Source: Candidatus Altimarinota bacterium (GTDB lineage Bacteria; Patescibacteriota; Gracilibacteria; RBG-16-42-10). From it: a DNA stretch of 20,680 nucleotides. Every line of letters begins with the position of its first letter. Position 1 is the stretch's first letter. Of this stretch, positions 1-9,348 are shown one piece after another. The stretch is from contig JAGNZB010000012.1 of NCBI GenBank assembly GCA_017984655.1, positions 1 through 20,680 of the forward strand, given 5' to 3'. A program made the translations under genes and the position numbers. Under the pieces are notes generated by a model. That model was not told where the DNA came from. It searched no databases and worked only from the letters and a program-made list of their open reading frames with translations.

Positions 1-1
1 A

Positions 2-3000
2 GGTGGTAGTGCAACCAAAACTTTAGCTTATGACTTCAATGGCGATGGTTCTTTTGATCTAGAAAACACTACCGGCACAGCACCATTCACCTATACCCGT
101 CCAGGATCATTCACAGTCAACATTCGTGTTACTGATACAATTGGTGGTTTGGTGAGTTGTACAAGACAAGTCACAATCAATGCAACAAACACACCAACAG
201 CAACTCCAACACCAACCATCACACCAACGATCACTCCAACACCTACCCCCACAATCACCCCAACGCCCACGATCACTCCCACCATTACTCCGCAAAACCG
301 TGCTCCAGTGTGTACTAGTGTCAGTTTGCCCAGTGGTAGTCTGTATACCAATCGTGACATTGCCATTCGTGCCAATGCTACTGATGCCAACAATGATGCA
401 TTAGTTTATCAATATAACTTTGGCGATGGTCAGTTTAGTAATGCATTAACAAACCCAGCAACCACACACCGTTATGCTACTGCTGGCACCTATACTATCT
501 ACACCCAGCTCACTGACAATCGTGGCGGTATCAGCAACTGTGCTCCACAAACAATTACAATTTTGACAGCACCAACGGCAACTCCGACACCAACACCGAC
601 AATGTCGCCTGCAGACAGCACCATGAGCTGTGCAGCATTTACAGCAAGTGCGACAACAGCAGCCGCAACCACAAGTATTACTTTCAATGTCCAGGCCACA
701 AGCAGCAATGCCACTGATGTCGTGATCTATCACCTCAACTTTGGTGATGGTAACTACAGTGCAGACCTACTCTCAAACCAATCAGTGAGCCACAGCTATC
801 GTTCTGCTGGCAGCTACACTGTCTATGCTCAGGCAACTGATCAACGAGGTCATGAAGTCAATTGTACTCCAATGGTAATCACAATCACTGCCGCTCCAAC
901 CACAACACCTGAGAATCGAGCGCCAGACTGTCGTCTCTTTAGTGCCAATGATCTCACCGTAGATACCAACCAGACAGTGACATTCAGTATCAACGTACAA
1001 GATGCTGACACTACTGATGCCACTATTTATCATGTCAATTACGGTGATGGTAATTTGAGCAGCGACGTTGCTACAAGCACTCAACTGACACATCGTTATA
1101 CTACAGCTGGTACTTATACAGTATTTGCTCAAACCACAGATCAAAGAGGTGGTATTAGCAATTGTGAACCACTGACAATTGTAGTCACTACTGCACCAAT
1201 CACTGGTAATGGCGCGCCAACTTGTACTATTACAAGCAACACCACAACCCCTGCTAGTGGTGCCAATGTGACATTTACCATCAATGCTACCGATCCAGAA
1301 GGTGATTCGCTTACTTACGCAATCGACTTGGAAAACGGAGCTGGCTTTGTCACCACCACTCGTGTGTCCAGTCATAGTTTCACCAGCAACCGTACTATCA
1401 GTGCACGTGTATCTGATGGCATCCATCTCACGACTTGTAGCAATGCGATCACCATCACACTAATGGCAGCAGCCAATCGCGCTCCAGTTTGTACTGTAGC
1501 GATTAGCCCAACCACAATCACCAGCAATACTGCAGTACTATTTACTGTAACAGCATCAGATCCTGATGGTGATACAGTACGCTACAGCTATGTATTTGGT
1601 GATGGCAACAATCAAGACAGTGCCAATGCAACAGTAAGTCACCTCTATACAGTAGCCAATACCTACACTGCCCGTGTTAGTGCAACTGATAGCAATGGTG
1701 CCACCACACCTTGTACATTTACTCCAGGCAGCGGCAGTCCTACAACCACAATTACTATTGTAGTACGAGCACCAACACCTGAGAATCGCGCACCAGTTTG
1801 TAGCTTCTTAGTAAACAACTTGACCACCAATACAGCCACAGCACTGACTTATACTGTCGTTGCTAGTGATCCTGATGGGGACGTTTTGACCTATATCTAT
1901 AGCTTCGGCGATGGCACAATCCGTGAACTCAGTACCAGCACAACAACATACCAGTTTGCTAGCAGTGGTTCATTTGCTAGCTCAGTCAGTGTCCGAGATG
2001 CTCGCGGACTAACATCAGTCTGTACCAACAACCAAACCCCAGGAACCAATCCTCCAGGAACCATCATTACCATTGTAGTCCAACCAGGCACTCCCAATAC
2101 CAACCGAGCTCCAGTCTGTACATTTACAATCAATACTACCAATACTAGCACCACTGGTGATGTCACTTTGACAAGCCAAGGTAGTGATGCTGATGGTGAT
2201 GTAATTACATTCATCTACAACTTCGGTGATGGCACAATTCGTCAATCAACTACGACAAGCACTACGTACCGCTATGCCACTGCTGGTAGTTATACTATCC
2301 GTGTCAGCGCAAGAGACAGTCAGAATGCCACTAGTGACTGTACCAATACTAGCATCGGCAACAATCCGACTACTCCTACCATCACAGTAGTGATCACTAT
2401 CACCCCAGGCACAACTGGCCCACAAGCTCCAGTCTGTCAGATCGTCAACCCCACTCCAGGAACTACACTGCTCACCAATACAGAATTAGTTCTGACAGCT
2501 ACAGCTAGCGATCCTGACTCTAGCACTTTGACTTACACTTTCCATTTCAATGATGGTAGTGCCGACACCGTCAATACCACTGGTATCGCTCGTCGTACAT
2601 TTGGAACACCAGGTACTTATACTGCGCAAATCAGCATTAGCGATGGCGTTCGTACCACCAACTGCGCTGCTTTGATCTTCACGGTCAATGCACCAACGCC
2701 AACGCCCACAAGCACCACAGGCCCAGGCCCAATTGGAAACCGAGCTCCAGTTTGTACAGCTATCAATATTCCTAGCACAGCAGTAGTAGGATCCCCTGTA
2801 GCGATCACTATCAATGCTACTGACCTCGATAATCCAGCACTGAGATATATCATCAACTTTGGTGATGGTACTGGCCAGACAGTGACAAGTGCCACTACTT
2901 ATCACACCTATAGCACCGTCGGCGCCTATGCCCTGGTCGCTCAAGTACAAGATAGTGAAGGCGTGATTGTGAACTGTCCAAACCCAACTACAGCATTAAC

Positions 3001-3565
3001 AATTACCCCAGCAAGCAATGCCAATCCAATGTGTACCAGTACTAGTGTCACACCTACAGTCACTGGTGCTAATACTACCGTAAGATTCACAGCAACTGGC
3101 AGCGATGCTGATCGTGATAGTCTTGCCTTTACCTTCCTTTTCGGAGACGGTCAAAGCACCACAAACACTTCAGGCATTGCAGAGCATGTCTACAACAACA
3201 TTGGTTCATATGTAGTCCAGATCCAGATTAATGATAACCGTGGTGGTAGCACCAACTGTGCCAATACTACAGTCAGCGTACTTACACCAAATCCTGAAGG
3301 ACCAGTTTGTCGAGCCCTGGTATTGCTCACACCCAATCCTACTGTCGGCTCAGAAGTAACCTATGAGCTTGTACCAGAACATCCTGAGAATGGTCCATTC
3401 TGGGGAACCGTAGTCTACGACAATGAAAGCAACAGCCAGCGTCGTAATGCGTTCCAAAGAACCACGTCTTACTCACGTCCAGGAACCTACCATGTCACTA
3501 GTTCACTGATTGATAACTTCGGTCGCCGTAGTGCATGTCCAGATCTCTACGTCACTGTTCGTTAA
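2..3565 (+). CDS. Large secreted PKD-repeat surface protein (5' end outside window)
   Basis: The reading frame is open from base 2, so the true start lies upstream; a GTG at 149 is only an internal codon. About 1187 residues are visible, made of one partial and eleven complete PKD-type beta-sandwich repeats of about 85-105 residues. Most carry the PKD signature (FGDG or a variant such as YGDG or FNDG, then a Y-x-x-x-G-x-Y-like strand), and many begin with APVC. Each complete repeat has two cysteines, one in the first strand and one in the last, which suggests one disulfide per domain. Thr/Pro-rich linkers (TPTPT-like) separate several repeats, the longest encoded at about 190-295. Thr, Ser, Asn and Ala dominate. 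PKD domains in bacteria usually serve in extracellular adhesion or substrate binding. No membrane anchor or sortase signal follows the last repeat, so any anchor must be N-terminal. An intrinsic terminator follows. Confidence 0.85.
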   Translation, partial: GGSATKTLAYDFNGDGSFDLENTTGTAPFTYTRPGSFTVNIRVTDTIGGLVSCTRQVTINATNTPTATPTPTITPTITPTPTPTITPTPTITPTITPQNRAPVCTSVSLPSGSLYTNRDIAIRANATDANNDALVYQYNFGDGQFSNALTNPATTHRYATAGTYTIYTQLTDNRGGISNCAPQTITILTAPTATPTPTPTMSPADSTMSCAAFTASATTAAATTSITFNVQATSSNATDVVIYHLNFGDGNYSADLLSNQSVSHSYRSAGSYTVYAQATDQRGHEVNCTPMVITITAAPTTTPENRAPDCRLFSANDLTVDTNQTVTFSINVQDADTTDATIYHVNYGDGNLSSDVATSTQLTHRYTTAGTYTVFAQTTDQRGGISNCEPLTIVVTTAPITGNGAPTCTITSNTTTPASGANVTFTINATDPEGDSLTYAIDLENGAGFVTTTRVSSHSFTSNRTISARVSDGIHLTTCSNAITITLMAAANRAPVCTVAISPTTITSNTAVLFTVTASDPDGDTVRYSYVFGDGNNQDSANATVSHLYTVANTYTARVSATDSNGATTPCTFTPGSGSPTTTITIVVRAPTPENRAPVCSFLVNNLTTNTATALTYTVVASDPDGDVLTYIYSFGDGTIRELSTSTTTYQFASSGSFASSVSVRDARGLTSVCTNNQTPGTNPPGTIITIVVQPGTPNTNRAPVCTFTINTTNTSTTGDVTLTSQGSDADGDVITFIYNFGDGTIRQSTTTSTTYRYATAGSYTIRVSARDSQNATSDCTNTSIGNNPTTPTITVVITITPGTTGPQAPVCQIVNPTPGTTLLTNTELVLTATASDPDSSTLTYTFHFNDGSADTVNTTGIARRTFGTPGTYTAQISISDGVRTTNCAALIFTVNAPTPTPTSTTGPGPIGNRAPVCTAINIPSTAVVGSPVAITINATDLDNPALRYIINFGDGTGQTVTSATTYHTYSTVGAYALVAQVQDSEGVIVNCPNPTTALTITPASNANPMCTSTSVTPTVTGANTTVRFTATGSDADRDSLAFTFLFGDGQSTTNTSGIAEHVYNNIGSYVVQIQINDNRGGSTNCANTTVSVLTPNPEGPVCRALVLLTPNPTVGSEVTYELVPEHPENGPFWGTVVYDNESNSQRRNAFQRTTSYSRPGTYHVTSSLIDNFGRRSACPDLYVTVR

Positions 3566-3592
3566 ATCTCTTTTACTAGAGACTTTCTCTCC

Positions 3593-3630
3593 AAAAAGAC
3601 TCAGAAGTTTTGTGCTTCTGAGTCTTTTTT
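3593..3630 (+). terminator. Intrinsic terminator after the PKD gene
   Basis: A perfect 15-bp stem (3593-3607 with 3615-3629) encloses a 7-base loop and ends in a run of six T residues. It lies 28 bases after the PKD stop codon and is a textbook Rho-independent terminator for the upstream gene. The A-tract on its left arm would also give a U-tract to a transcript arriving on the minus strand. Confidence 0.92.
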
Positions 3631-3637
3631 GTATACT
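3610..3637 (+). promoter_or_regulatory. Candidate prfB promoter overlapping the terminator
   Basis: A TTGTGC box (3610-3615) is followed after 16 bases by TATACT (3632-3637), 19 bases before the prfB ATG. If used, the -35 box lies in the loop and right arm of the preceding terminator and the mRNA leader would be only about 12 bases. This is consensus matching only. Confidence 0.45.
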
Positions 3638-3656
3638 ACACCTGTAATCACTGCCC

Positions 3657-4743
3657 ATGCCTGAAACTACTGACAATCTCCACATTGCCGCCGATAAACT
3701 CTCTCGCTTGAGGGACTATCTTTGACGTCGATCAATTAGAAAAAAACTATCAAGAACTGACAAAGAGCACTGAATCAAGTGACTTCTGGCAAGATGCTGC
3801 CAAAGCGCGTCAGGTTCAGCAACAGATCCACAGCTTGGAAAAACGGATCCACACGCTCAGAGACCTCGATAAAAACTATCAAGAACTAGCTGAACTAGCA
3901 ACACTCGTAGCCACTGAAAACGATCTCGAGCTCGCAGCACAAGTAACCAGCCAAGCTCAACAACTGCTCAGCGACATCGAACACTTTGAGACCATCACCT
4001 TGCTAAGTGGCCGCTACGACAACCAAAATGCCATTCTGACTATTCACGCCGGCACTGGGGGAGTCGACGCTCAAGACTGGGCCCAAATGCTGTTTCGGAT
4101 GTATTCCAGATTCATCGAACGTCAGCAGTGGCAGGTCAAACTCTATGATCTCTCAGCAGCTGAAGAAGCGGGGATCAAAACAGCAACCCTCCACATCAGT
4201 GGCGAATTCGTCTATGGAATGCTCAAGAGCGAGACCGGTGTCCATCGCCTCGTCCGTAATTCACCATTCAATAGCAAACACTCCCGTGAAACATCATTTG
4301 CCTTGGTAGAGGTAGTACCGGAACTTGATGATACCAGTGCAATCACGATCCGACCAGAAGACATCAGAGTCGATGTCTTTCGAGCTGGGGGCCATGGGGG
4401 ACAAGGCGTCAATACTACCGATTCAGCAGTTCGCATTACCCACTTGGCATCTGGAATTGTAGTCCAATGCCAAAATGAACGTTCACAATTGCAGAACAAA
4501 GACATTGCAATGAAGTCTCTACGCAACCGCTTATTAACTATCCAACTAGCTGAGAAGCAACAAGAATTAAAAGAATTAAAAGGCAGCCACAAAAACAGTT
4601 GGGGTCACCAAATTCGCTCCTATGTTATGCAACCTTACACCATGGTCAAAGATCACCGAACCAACTCTGAGATGACTGATGTCAACAAAGTTTTGGATGG
4701 AGATATCATGCAATTTATCGAAGCATATCTACGCACAAAATAA
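3657..4743 (+). CDS. prfB: Peptide chain release factor 2, expressed by programmed +1 frameshift
   Basis: RF2 recognises UAA and UGA in the ribosomal A site and triggers peptide release. The ATG at 3657 opens 22 codons ending in CTT TGA C (TGA at 3723-3725). Skipping one base (join 3657-3722 with 3724-4743) gives a 361-residue protein, close to E. coli RF2 (365). The context AGG GAC TAT CTT TGA C matches the classic RF2 autoregulatory site (AGG GGG TAT CTT TGA C), with the SD-like AGGGA at the same distance. Further motifs are the stop-codon reading SPF tripeptide at about residues 202-204 and GGQ at 247-249, which enters the peptidyl transferase centre. An initiation at the in-frame ATG at 3835 would lose the N-terminal helical domain and is unlikely. 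tilS begins 18 bases after the stop, suggesting co-transcription. Low RF2 should favour frameshifting and restore synthesis. Confidence 0.96.
3712..3726 (+). promoter_or_regulatory. RF2 programmed +1 frameshift site
   Basis: The motif holds an SD-like AGGGA, then TAT, the slippery CTT codon, an in-frame TGA and a following C. In the known RF2 mechanism the P-site tRNA-Leu slips from CUU to UUU while RF2 competes for the slow UGA-C stop, and GAC is read next. The same order and spacing are visible here. Confidence 0.93.
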
Positions 4744-4761
4744 CTCCGGTAGTTAGAGCCC

Positions 4762-5733
4762 ATGACCACTACAGCATCGCACATCCTGACAGTAGTTGAT
4801 GACCAATTCAGGCATCATTTCACTAGAGAAGACCACTTTATCCTGGCAATCTCTGGAGGAGCGGACTCGATGGCATTACTGGCTATCTGTCACCAACTCA
4901 TTCCCAACCGATTCCTAGTAGTTACTATTGACCATGGATTACGATCAGACAGCTCGCTTGATACCCAAATGGTCGCTCATTTCTGTAAACAGAAGGGGAT
5001 CGAGTGCGTTGTAGAGCACTTTGACTTGCCCACAGTAGCCAAGAATCAGAACTTAGAAGCAGTAGCTCGCAGCCATCGTTATCAAATCCTGGAGCAGTAT
5101 CGTCAGCAACACAAAGCAGCTGCCATCATCACAGCGCATCATCATCAAGACCAACTGGAAACGCAACTCATGCATCTCGCTCGCGGCTGCGCCATCCTAG
5201 GATTAGTAGGAATGGTAGCCCTCAATACTCAAAAAATCTTCCGACCGCTATTAGCTTTTGAGAAAACTGAGCTTTTGAGTTATGCAAGAGCTCACAGCAT
5301 CCCCTGGAGAGAAGATAGTACCAATACAGACCAGACTTACCAACGTAACCGCTTTCGTCACCACGTCCTCCCACTTCTCACCACTACCGAACTAGATCAG
5401 CTCCATGACCAAGCACAACAAGTAGAAATAATCACCAAAGAACTGGTCCACAATTGGCTGAGCAACAACTTGCAAGCTAATAGTAAACACCACCACTTTG
5501 CCCTAGGTGCATGGCTCAGTCAGCCGCTTTTTGTCCAACTAGAAGTTCTCTACCACTTCCTTACTACTCAGCTTGGAAAAGAAAATATCAGCGCCACTGC
5601 AATTGGCCATGCCCATCAGTGGTGCCTCAAGGCTAGAAAAGGCAGTACCTTCTCCCATCAAGGCCAAGCAGTATTTTTTCATGAAAAAACCCTGATCCGC
5701 ATCCTCCACTCAGTGGAAATACAGCGAGCTTGA
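4762..5733 (+). CDS. tilS: tRNA(Ile)-lysidine synthase
   Basis: TilS uses ATP and lysine to turn C34 of the CAU-anticodon tRNA-Ile into lysidine, switching decoding from AUG to AUA and charging from Met to Ile. The 323-residue protein has the N-type PP-loop ATP pyrophosphatase motif SGGADS at residues 31-36, a downstream TIDHGLR strand, an AVARSHRY motif, the TAHHHQDQLET helix and the RNRFRHHVLP segment typical of the family. It is shorter than E. coli TilS (432) and seems to lack most of the C-terminal tRNA-binding extension, as in many small genomes. The ATG lies 18 bases after prfB, with no SD motif visible. The stop is TGA, which argues against UGA recoding. Confidence 0.95.
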   Translation: MTTTASHILTVVDDQFRHHFTREDHFILAISGGADSMALLAICHQLIPNRFLVVTIDHGLRSDSSLDTQMVAHFCKQKGIECVVEHFDLPTVAKNQNLEAVARSHRYQILEQYRQQHKAAAIITAHHHQDQLETQLMHLARGCAILGLVGMVALNTQKIFRPLLAFEKTELLSYARAHSIPWREDSTNTDQTYQRNRFRHHVLPLLTTTELDQLHDQAQQVEIITKELVHNWLSNNLQANSKHHHFALGAWLSQPLFVQLEVLYHFLTTQLGKENISATAIGHAHQWCLKARKGSTFSHQGQAVFFHEKTLIRILHSVEIQRA

Positions 5734-5749
5734 CCGCTTAGCAGTCAAC

Positions 5750-5779
5750 TTGCACGAGTGCTGTCCTATCCAGTAGAAT
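5750..5779 (+). promoter_or_regulatory. Candidate ftsH promoter
   Basis: TTGCAC (5750-5755) and TAGAAT (5774-5779) are separated by 18 bases in the 77-base gap between tilS and ftsH, leaving a leader of about 25 bases. Consensus matching only; read-through from tilS is also possible. Confidence 0.45.
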
Positions 5780-5810
5780 CAGCATTGCCGTTTTAAATTA
5801 ATTCTCCCGC

Positions 5811-7655
5811 ATGGAACGCCCCAAGAAGACCTCCAAACAAAGCTTTTTCACGATTATCATCGTCGCTTTAGTCCTGTCATTTTTTGCAGTATTCTTCAAT
5901 AATGAGTTTTTTAGCCAACAAGCCAAAGATGTCAGCATCAATGAGATCTATAACCTCAATACTGACCAAATCGAAAAGATTGAAATAGAAGGCAACAACG
6001 TGCTTGTCACCATGAAAGATGGCACAACACAGAAAGCTACCAAAGAAGCTGATGACATTGTCCGCAGCCACTTTGACAATGATGTGAAAATTTACGTGCA
6101 AGATGGCAGTCGTAGTGAGATGATTCTAAGCCTACTTGGCAATCTTTTGCCCCTGATAGCACTAGTATTCTTTATTTTCATTATCTTCCGTCAAGCCCAA
6201 AGCAGCAATAATTCTGCCATGTCTTTTGGCAAGTCTCGAGCCCGTCTCTACAACAAAGATACCAACAAAGTGACTTTTGCGGATGTTGCCGGAGCCAAAG
6301 AAGCAAAAGAAGAATTGACTGAGATTGTTGATTTCCTCAAAAACCCTAAGAAATATCTCAAGATGGGCGCCAAGATTCCTCATGGAGTAGTACTCTTCGG
6401 TCCTCCTGGTACGGGAAAAACATTACTGGCACGGGCTGTTGCTGGTGAAGCCAATGTCCCTTTCTTCAATATCTCAGGTAGTGAATTCGTGGAAATGTTT
6501 GTCGGTGTCGGTGCTAGCCGCGTCCGAGATCTTTTTGCCAAAGCAAAGAAAAATGCCCCAGCAATTGTCTTTATTGATGAGATCGATGCTGTGGGACGGC
6601 AACGTGGAGCAGGATTGGGTGGTGGTAATGACGAACGTGAACAGACCCTCAATCAGATTCTAGTCGAAATGGATGGTTTTGACACCAATGCCAATGTGAT
6701 TGTGATCGCAGCCACCAATCGACCTGATGTGCTGGACCCAGCCCTATTACGTCCAGGACGCTTCGACCGTCGCGTTGTAATTGATAATCCTAGTATGGAT
6801 GATCGAGTAGCGATCATGAATGTCCACCTACGCAACAAACCAGTAGAAGATAGTGTCCAAGTCGACAAAATCGCCAAGCAGACTCCAGGATTTAGTGGCG
6901 CCGACCTAGCCAACTTAGTCAATGAAGCCGCATTGCTCACAGCAAGAGAAAATCGTGAAAAAATCACCCAACGCGATCTAGAAGCATCAATTGAAAAAGT
7001 AATGCTCGGACCAGAGCGTCGCTCAAAAGTAATCTCAGATGAAGAACGTGAGCTCACAGCCTATCATGAAGTAGGCCATGCATTGGTCGCAAAAATGCTC
7101 ATGCATACTGATCCAGTGCACAAGATCTCAATCATTTCTCGTGGGCGAGCATTGGGTGTCACCTGGTTCTTGCCAGAGCGTGATAAAGCACTCGAGTCCA
7201 AAGCTCACTTCATTGATGAATTATCTGCTTCCCTAGGTGGGCGTGCAGCAGAAGAGATCATCTTTGGCAAAGACTACATCACTACAGGCGCAAGCAATGA
7301 CATTGAGAAAGCAACACAATTAGCTCGTGATATGGTGACTCGTTTTGGGATGAGTGAAACGATCGGTACCATTGCTTACAGCAATCCTCATGCTGCCGTG
7401 TTCCTTGGCCGGGATTTCAATAATGAGCAACGCAACTATTCTGAAAGTATTGCTTTTGCAATCGACCAAGAAGTAAAAAAGATTATTGAGACAGCCTACC
7501 AAAAAGCAATCGACATTCTCCAAAAAAATAAGCAGCTCTTGGAAAAGATTGCCACATCATTGATCCAAAAAGAAACACTCGACAACAACGAATTCGATGC
7601 CTTCTTTACCAATCTTGAAACACCAATCAAAAGATCATTGCCTCAAGTAGCTTAA
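5811..7655 (+). CDS. ftsH: ATP-dependent membrane zinc metalloprotease FtsH
   Basis: FtsH is a hexameric AAA+ protease anchored in the cytoplasmic membrane that extracts and degrades misassembled membrane proteins and short-lived regulators. The 614-residue protein has an N-terminal membrane helix (about 12-30), an extracytoplasmic domain, a second helix (about 107-126), Walker A GPPGTGKT at 197-204, Walker B FIDEID at 254-259, and a second region of homology with arginine fingers ending GRFDR near 316-320. The protease domain has HEVGH at 419-423, where most FtsH proteins have HEAGH, and the likely third zinc ligand is Asp497. Length and order are typical. It heads a tight plus-strand run: the next ATG is 2 bases after its stop, suggesting one transcript through murJ. 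Confidence 0.97.
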   Translation: MERPKKTSKQSFFTIIIVALVLSFFAVFFNNEFFSQQAKDVSINEIYNLNTDQIEKIEIEGNNVLVTMKDGTTQKATKEADDIVRSHFDNDVKIYVQDGSRSEMILSLLGNLLPLIALVFFIFIIFRQAQSSNNSAMSFGKSRARLYNKDTNKVTFADVAGAKEAKEELTEIVDFLKNPKKYLKMGAKIPHGVVLFGPPGTGKTLLARAVAGEANVPFFNISGSEFVEMFVGVGASRVRDLFAKAKKNAPAIVFIDEIDAVGRQRGAGLGGGNDEREQTLNQILVEMDGFDTNANVIVIAATNRPDVLDPALLRPGRFDRRVVIDNPSMDDRVAIMNVHLRNKPVEDSVQVDKIAKQTPGFSGADLANLVNEAALLTARENREKITQRDLEASIEKVMLGPERRSKVISDEERELTAYHEVGHALVAKMLMHTDPVHKISIISRGRALGVTWFLPERDKALESKAHFIDELSASLGGRAAEEIIFGKDYITTGASNDIEKATQLARDMVTRFGMSETIGTIAYSNPHAAVFLGRDFNNEQRNYSESIAFAIDQEVKKIIETAYQKAIDILQKNKQLLEKIATSLIQKETLDNNEFDAFFTNLETPIKRSLPQVA

Positions 7656-7657
7656 AT

Positions 7658-8419
7658 ATGAATCTCTATCCCATCCTTCTGCTGGCAATCAACAAAAGCA
7701 GGTCATGGCTACAGTTTCTAGTCAGTAATGCTGCATGGCTAGTGCTGATCATCATTGGCCTTGCTAGCTGGCACTTTTGGCTCAATGACTACTTCCATCT
7801 CATTCAAGCAAGCCTGCAGAACACTGAGCTGAGTGGAGACCAAGTACGAGAGCTTCTCAACCAAACTAAAAGCATAGGCACCAATATCCTTTTAGTCGCC
7901 CCACTCCTCCTGATCGTTTGGAGAATACTGTGGCCTATTAGTATTCACAATCTCGACCAAAAGAAACAACCACAAACACGTTCATACTTGCTGACTAGCC
8001 TTGGCTTCGATTTACTCAAACTAATTTTGATCACTATTATCGGATTGATCATCAATAGTACTGTCCACACCAATATCCTCACCGCTAGTATCATTTTATT
8101 GATCGGTATTTTACTGCTTTCAATTTGTTTTCATCATCAGATTGCCTTTACCATTGGGACGAACAGCTTCAAGTCTACTATTGGTAGTTGGTTCCACCAT
8201 CTTGATAGTATTATGTTCCTTCATGCTATTGATATCGCTCTGAGTTTAGTCAGTTTTTGTTTGCTCGGACTGATCCTAGCAAGCAATCTCTACATGCCAA
8301 GTATTATTGCTGTTCTACTCACCCTGATGATCAGCTTATTGATTGGTAAACTGTGGTTGATACGAAAGGGACTTTGGACTTATGCTGTCACCGAGATGAC
8401 TAATAGCACGCAGTCATGA
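7658..8419 (+). CDS. Uncharacterised polytopic membrane protein (253 aa)
   Basis: I do not recognise this family. The protein is strongly hydrophobic with about six predicted membrane helices, roughly at residues 24-43, 75-93, 113-132, 136-158, 190-210 and 213-233, and a short polar loop (KKQPQTR) near residue 100. No catalytic motif is visible. It begins 2 bases after ftsH and its TGA stop overlaps the ATG of the next gene (ATGA), which indicates translational coupling. Position between a membrane protease and the lipid II flippase suggests an envelope role, but this is context only. Confidence 0.8.
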   Translation: MNLYPILLLAINKSRSWLQFLVSNAAWLVLIIIGLASWHFWLNDYFHLIQASLQNTELSGDQVRELLNQTKSIGTNILLVAPLLLIVWRILWPISIHNLDQKKQPQTRSYLLTSLGFDLLKLILITIIGLIINSTVHTNILTASIILLIGILLLSICFHHQIAFTIGTNSFKSTIGSWFHHLDSIMFLHAIDIALSLVSFCLLGLILASNLYMPSIIAVLLTLMISLLIGKLWLIRKGLWTYAVTEMTNSTQS

Positions 8420-9345
8420 ATTATCCTGAAATCTTCAAACAAGCTTGGGCTATCACTACCCAACATCGCTACTTGCGTACCTTGGGTACTATCGCTTCAT
8501 TGTTTGCGATTCTGGTCGGCTGTCTCCGCATTCGTTACATTCTACCTCAACCTATCGGCACTGGCATGGATGTGTGGATTTTTTTACAACAAAACACTGA
8601 CAGCCCGATTCTATACGCTATATTACTGCTCTTAGGTCTGGGCCTGATGTATGCGCTCACCTTTATCTTTGGCGTCATTAGTGAAGGGGGCATGATTAGC
8701 GCCATCACCAAAATCTATGATCACAATGCTGAGCTCAATATCAGCAAAACGATTTCTTTTGGAATCCAAAGCTTTCTCTCACTGACAGAATACCGTGTAC
8801 TGACGAATGTTTTCCAGATCAGTCATTTTATCATTTACATCCTCCTGATACGCTTCTATCTCAGAATCTATCTACCACAAAGCACAATTCTTCAAGAGCT
8901 GACGCCGTTTTTGATTGTTCTTGGTATCATCATTACTTTGGCTACCATACTGCTAAACTACGCTGAGTATCACCTCATTATCCACAAAGCACAGGTCATT
9001 GATTCCATCAAAAAAAGTGCGACCCTAGTACTCTTTCATTTCCAAGAAACCCTGTTGATCACCTTATTGATCGTACTAATGACAATACGCAGCTTGATTA
9101 CTATGTTACTGATCTTCGCTTTACCAGCAATAGCGATTTATATCATTACGTTTACCAAGATCCTCCTGCCAGAGAACATTGCTTTGGCTGTAGCACTAAC
9201 CTTCGTAATCTTACTATTTATCTGGTCAGTGATGATCTCAGGCACTTTGATGGTATTTACCAATGCAGTGTGGACGATTAGTTTCTTGGAGCTAGAGAAA
9301 AAGAAAGAACACAAGATCCTACTCAGCGAGCCTGATGATATCTAA
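8416..9345 (+). CDS. Uncharacterised polytopic membrane protein (309 aa)
   Basis: About six membrane helices are visible, with a cytoplasmic-looking N-terminus containing an aromatic EIFKQAWAIT segment and a charged C-terminal tail (LEKKKEHK). A short polar N-terminal segment, several long helices and small-residue turns (GVISEGGMISAI) resemble the broad group of integral membrane proteins found beside transport or envelope genes, but I cannot name a family. The ATG overlaps the stop of the preceding 253-aa gene by four bases and murJ follows 3 bases after its stop. The two membrane proteins probably act together, perhaps as a heteromeric pair; this is inferred from coupling only. Confidence 0.8.
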   Translation: MNYPEIFKQAWAITTQHRYLRTLGTIASLFAILVGCLRIRYILPQPIGTGMDVWIFLQQNTDSPILYAILLLLGLGLMYALTFIFGVISEGGMISAITKIYDHNAELNISKTISFGIQSFLSLTEYRVLTNVFQISHFIIYILLIRFYLRIYLPQSTILQELTPFLIVLGIIITLATILLNYAEYHLIIHKAQVIDSIKKSATLVLFHFQETLLITLLIVLMTIRSLITMLLIFALPAIAIYIITFTKILLPENIALAVALTFVILLFIWSVMISGTLMVFTNAVWTISFLELEKKKEHKILLSEPDDI

Positions 9346-9348
9346 AGT

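Noticed and set aside
190..295. Short tandem units resembling a CRISPR or minisatellite
   Set aside because: The units are codon-phased ACN-CCN variants coding a Thr/Pro linker, with no conserved repeat and no spacers.
91..393. Minus-strand frame rich in Val-Gly repeats (and similar antisense frames across 446-2950)
   Set aside because: They are antisense shadows of the Thr/Pro linkers and PKD repeats; the plus-strand domain pattern is unambiguous.
3657..3725. In-frame TGA suggesting a prfB pseudogene or UGA recoding
   Set aside because: The context is the canonical RF2 frameshift signal and the shifted frame gives a full-length RF2; TGA also ends tilS and the 253-aa gene normally.
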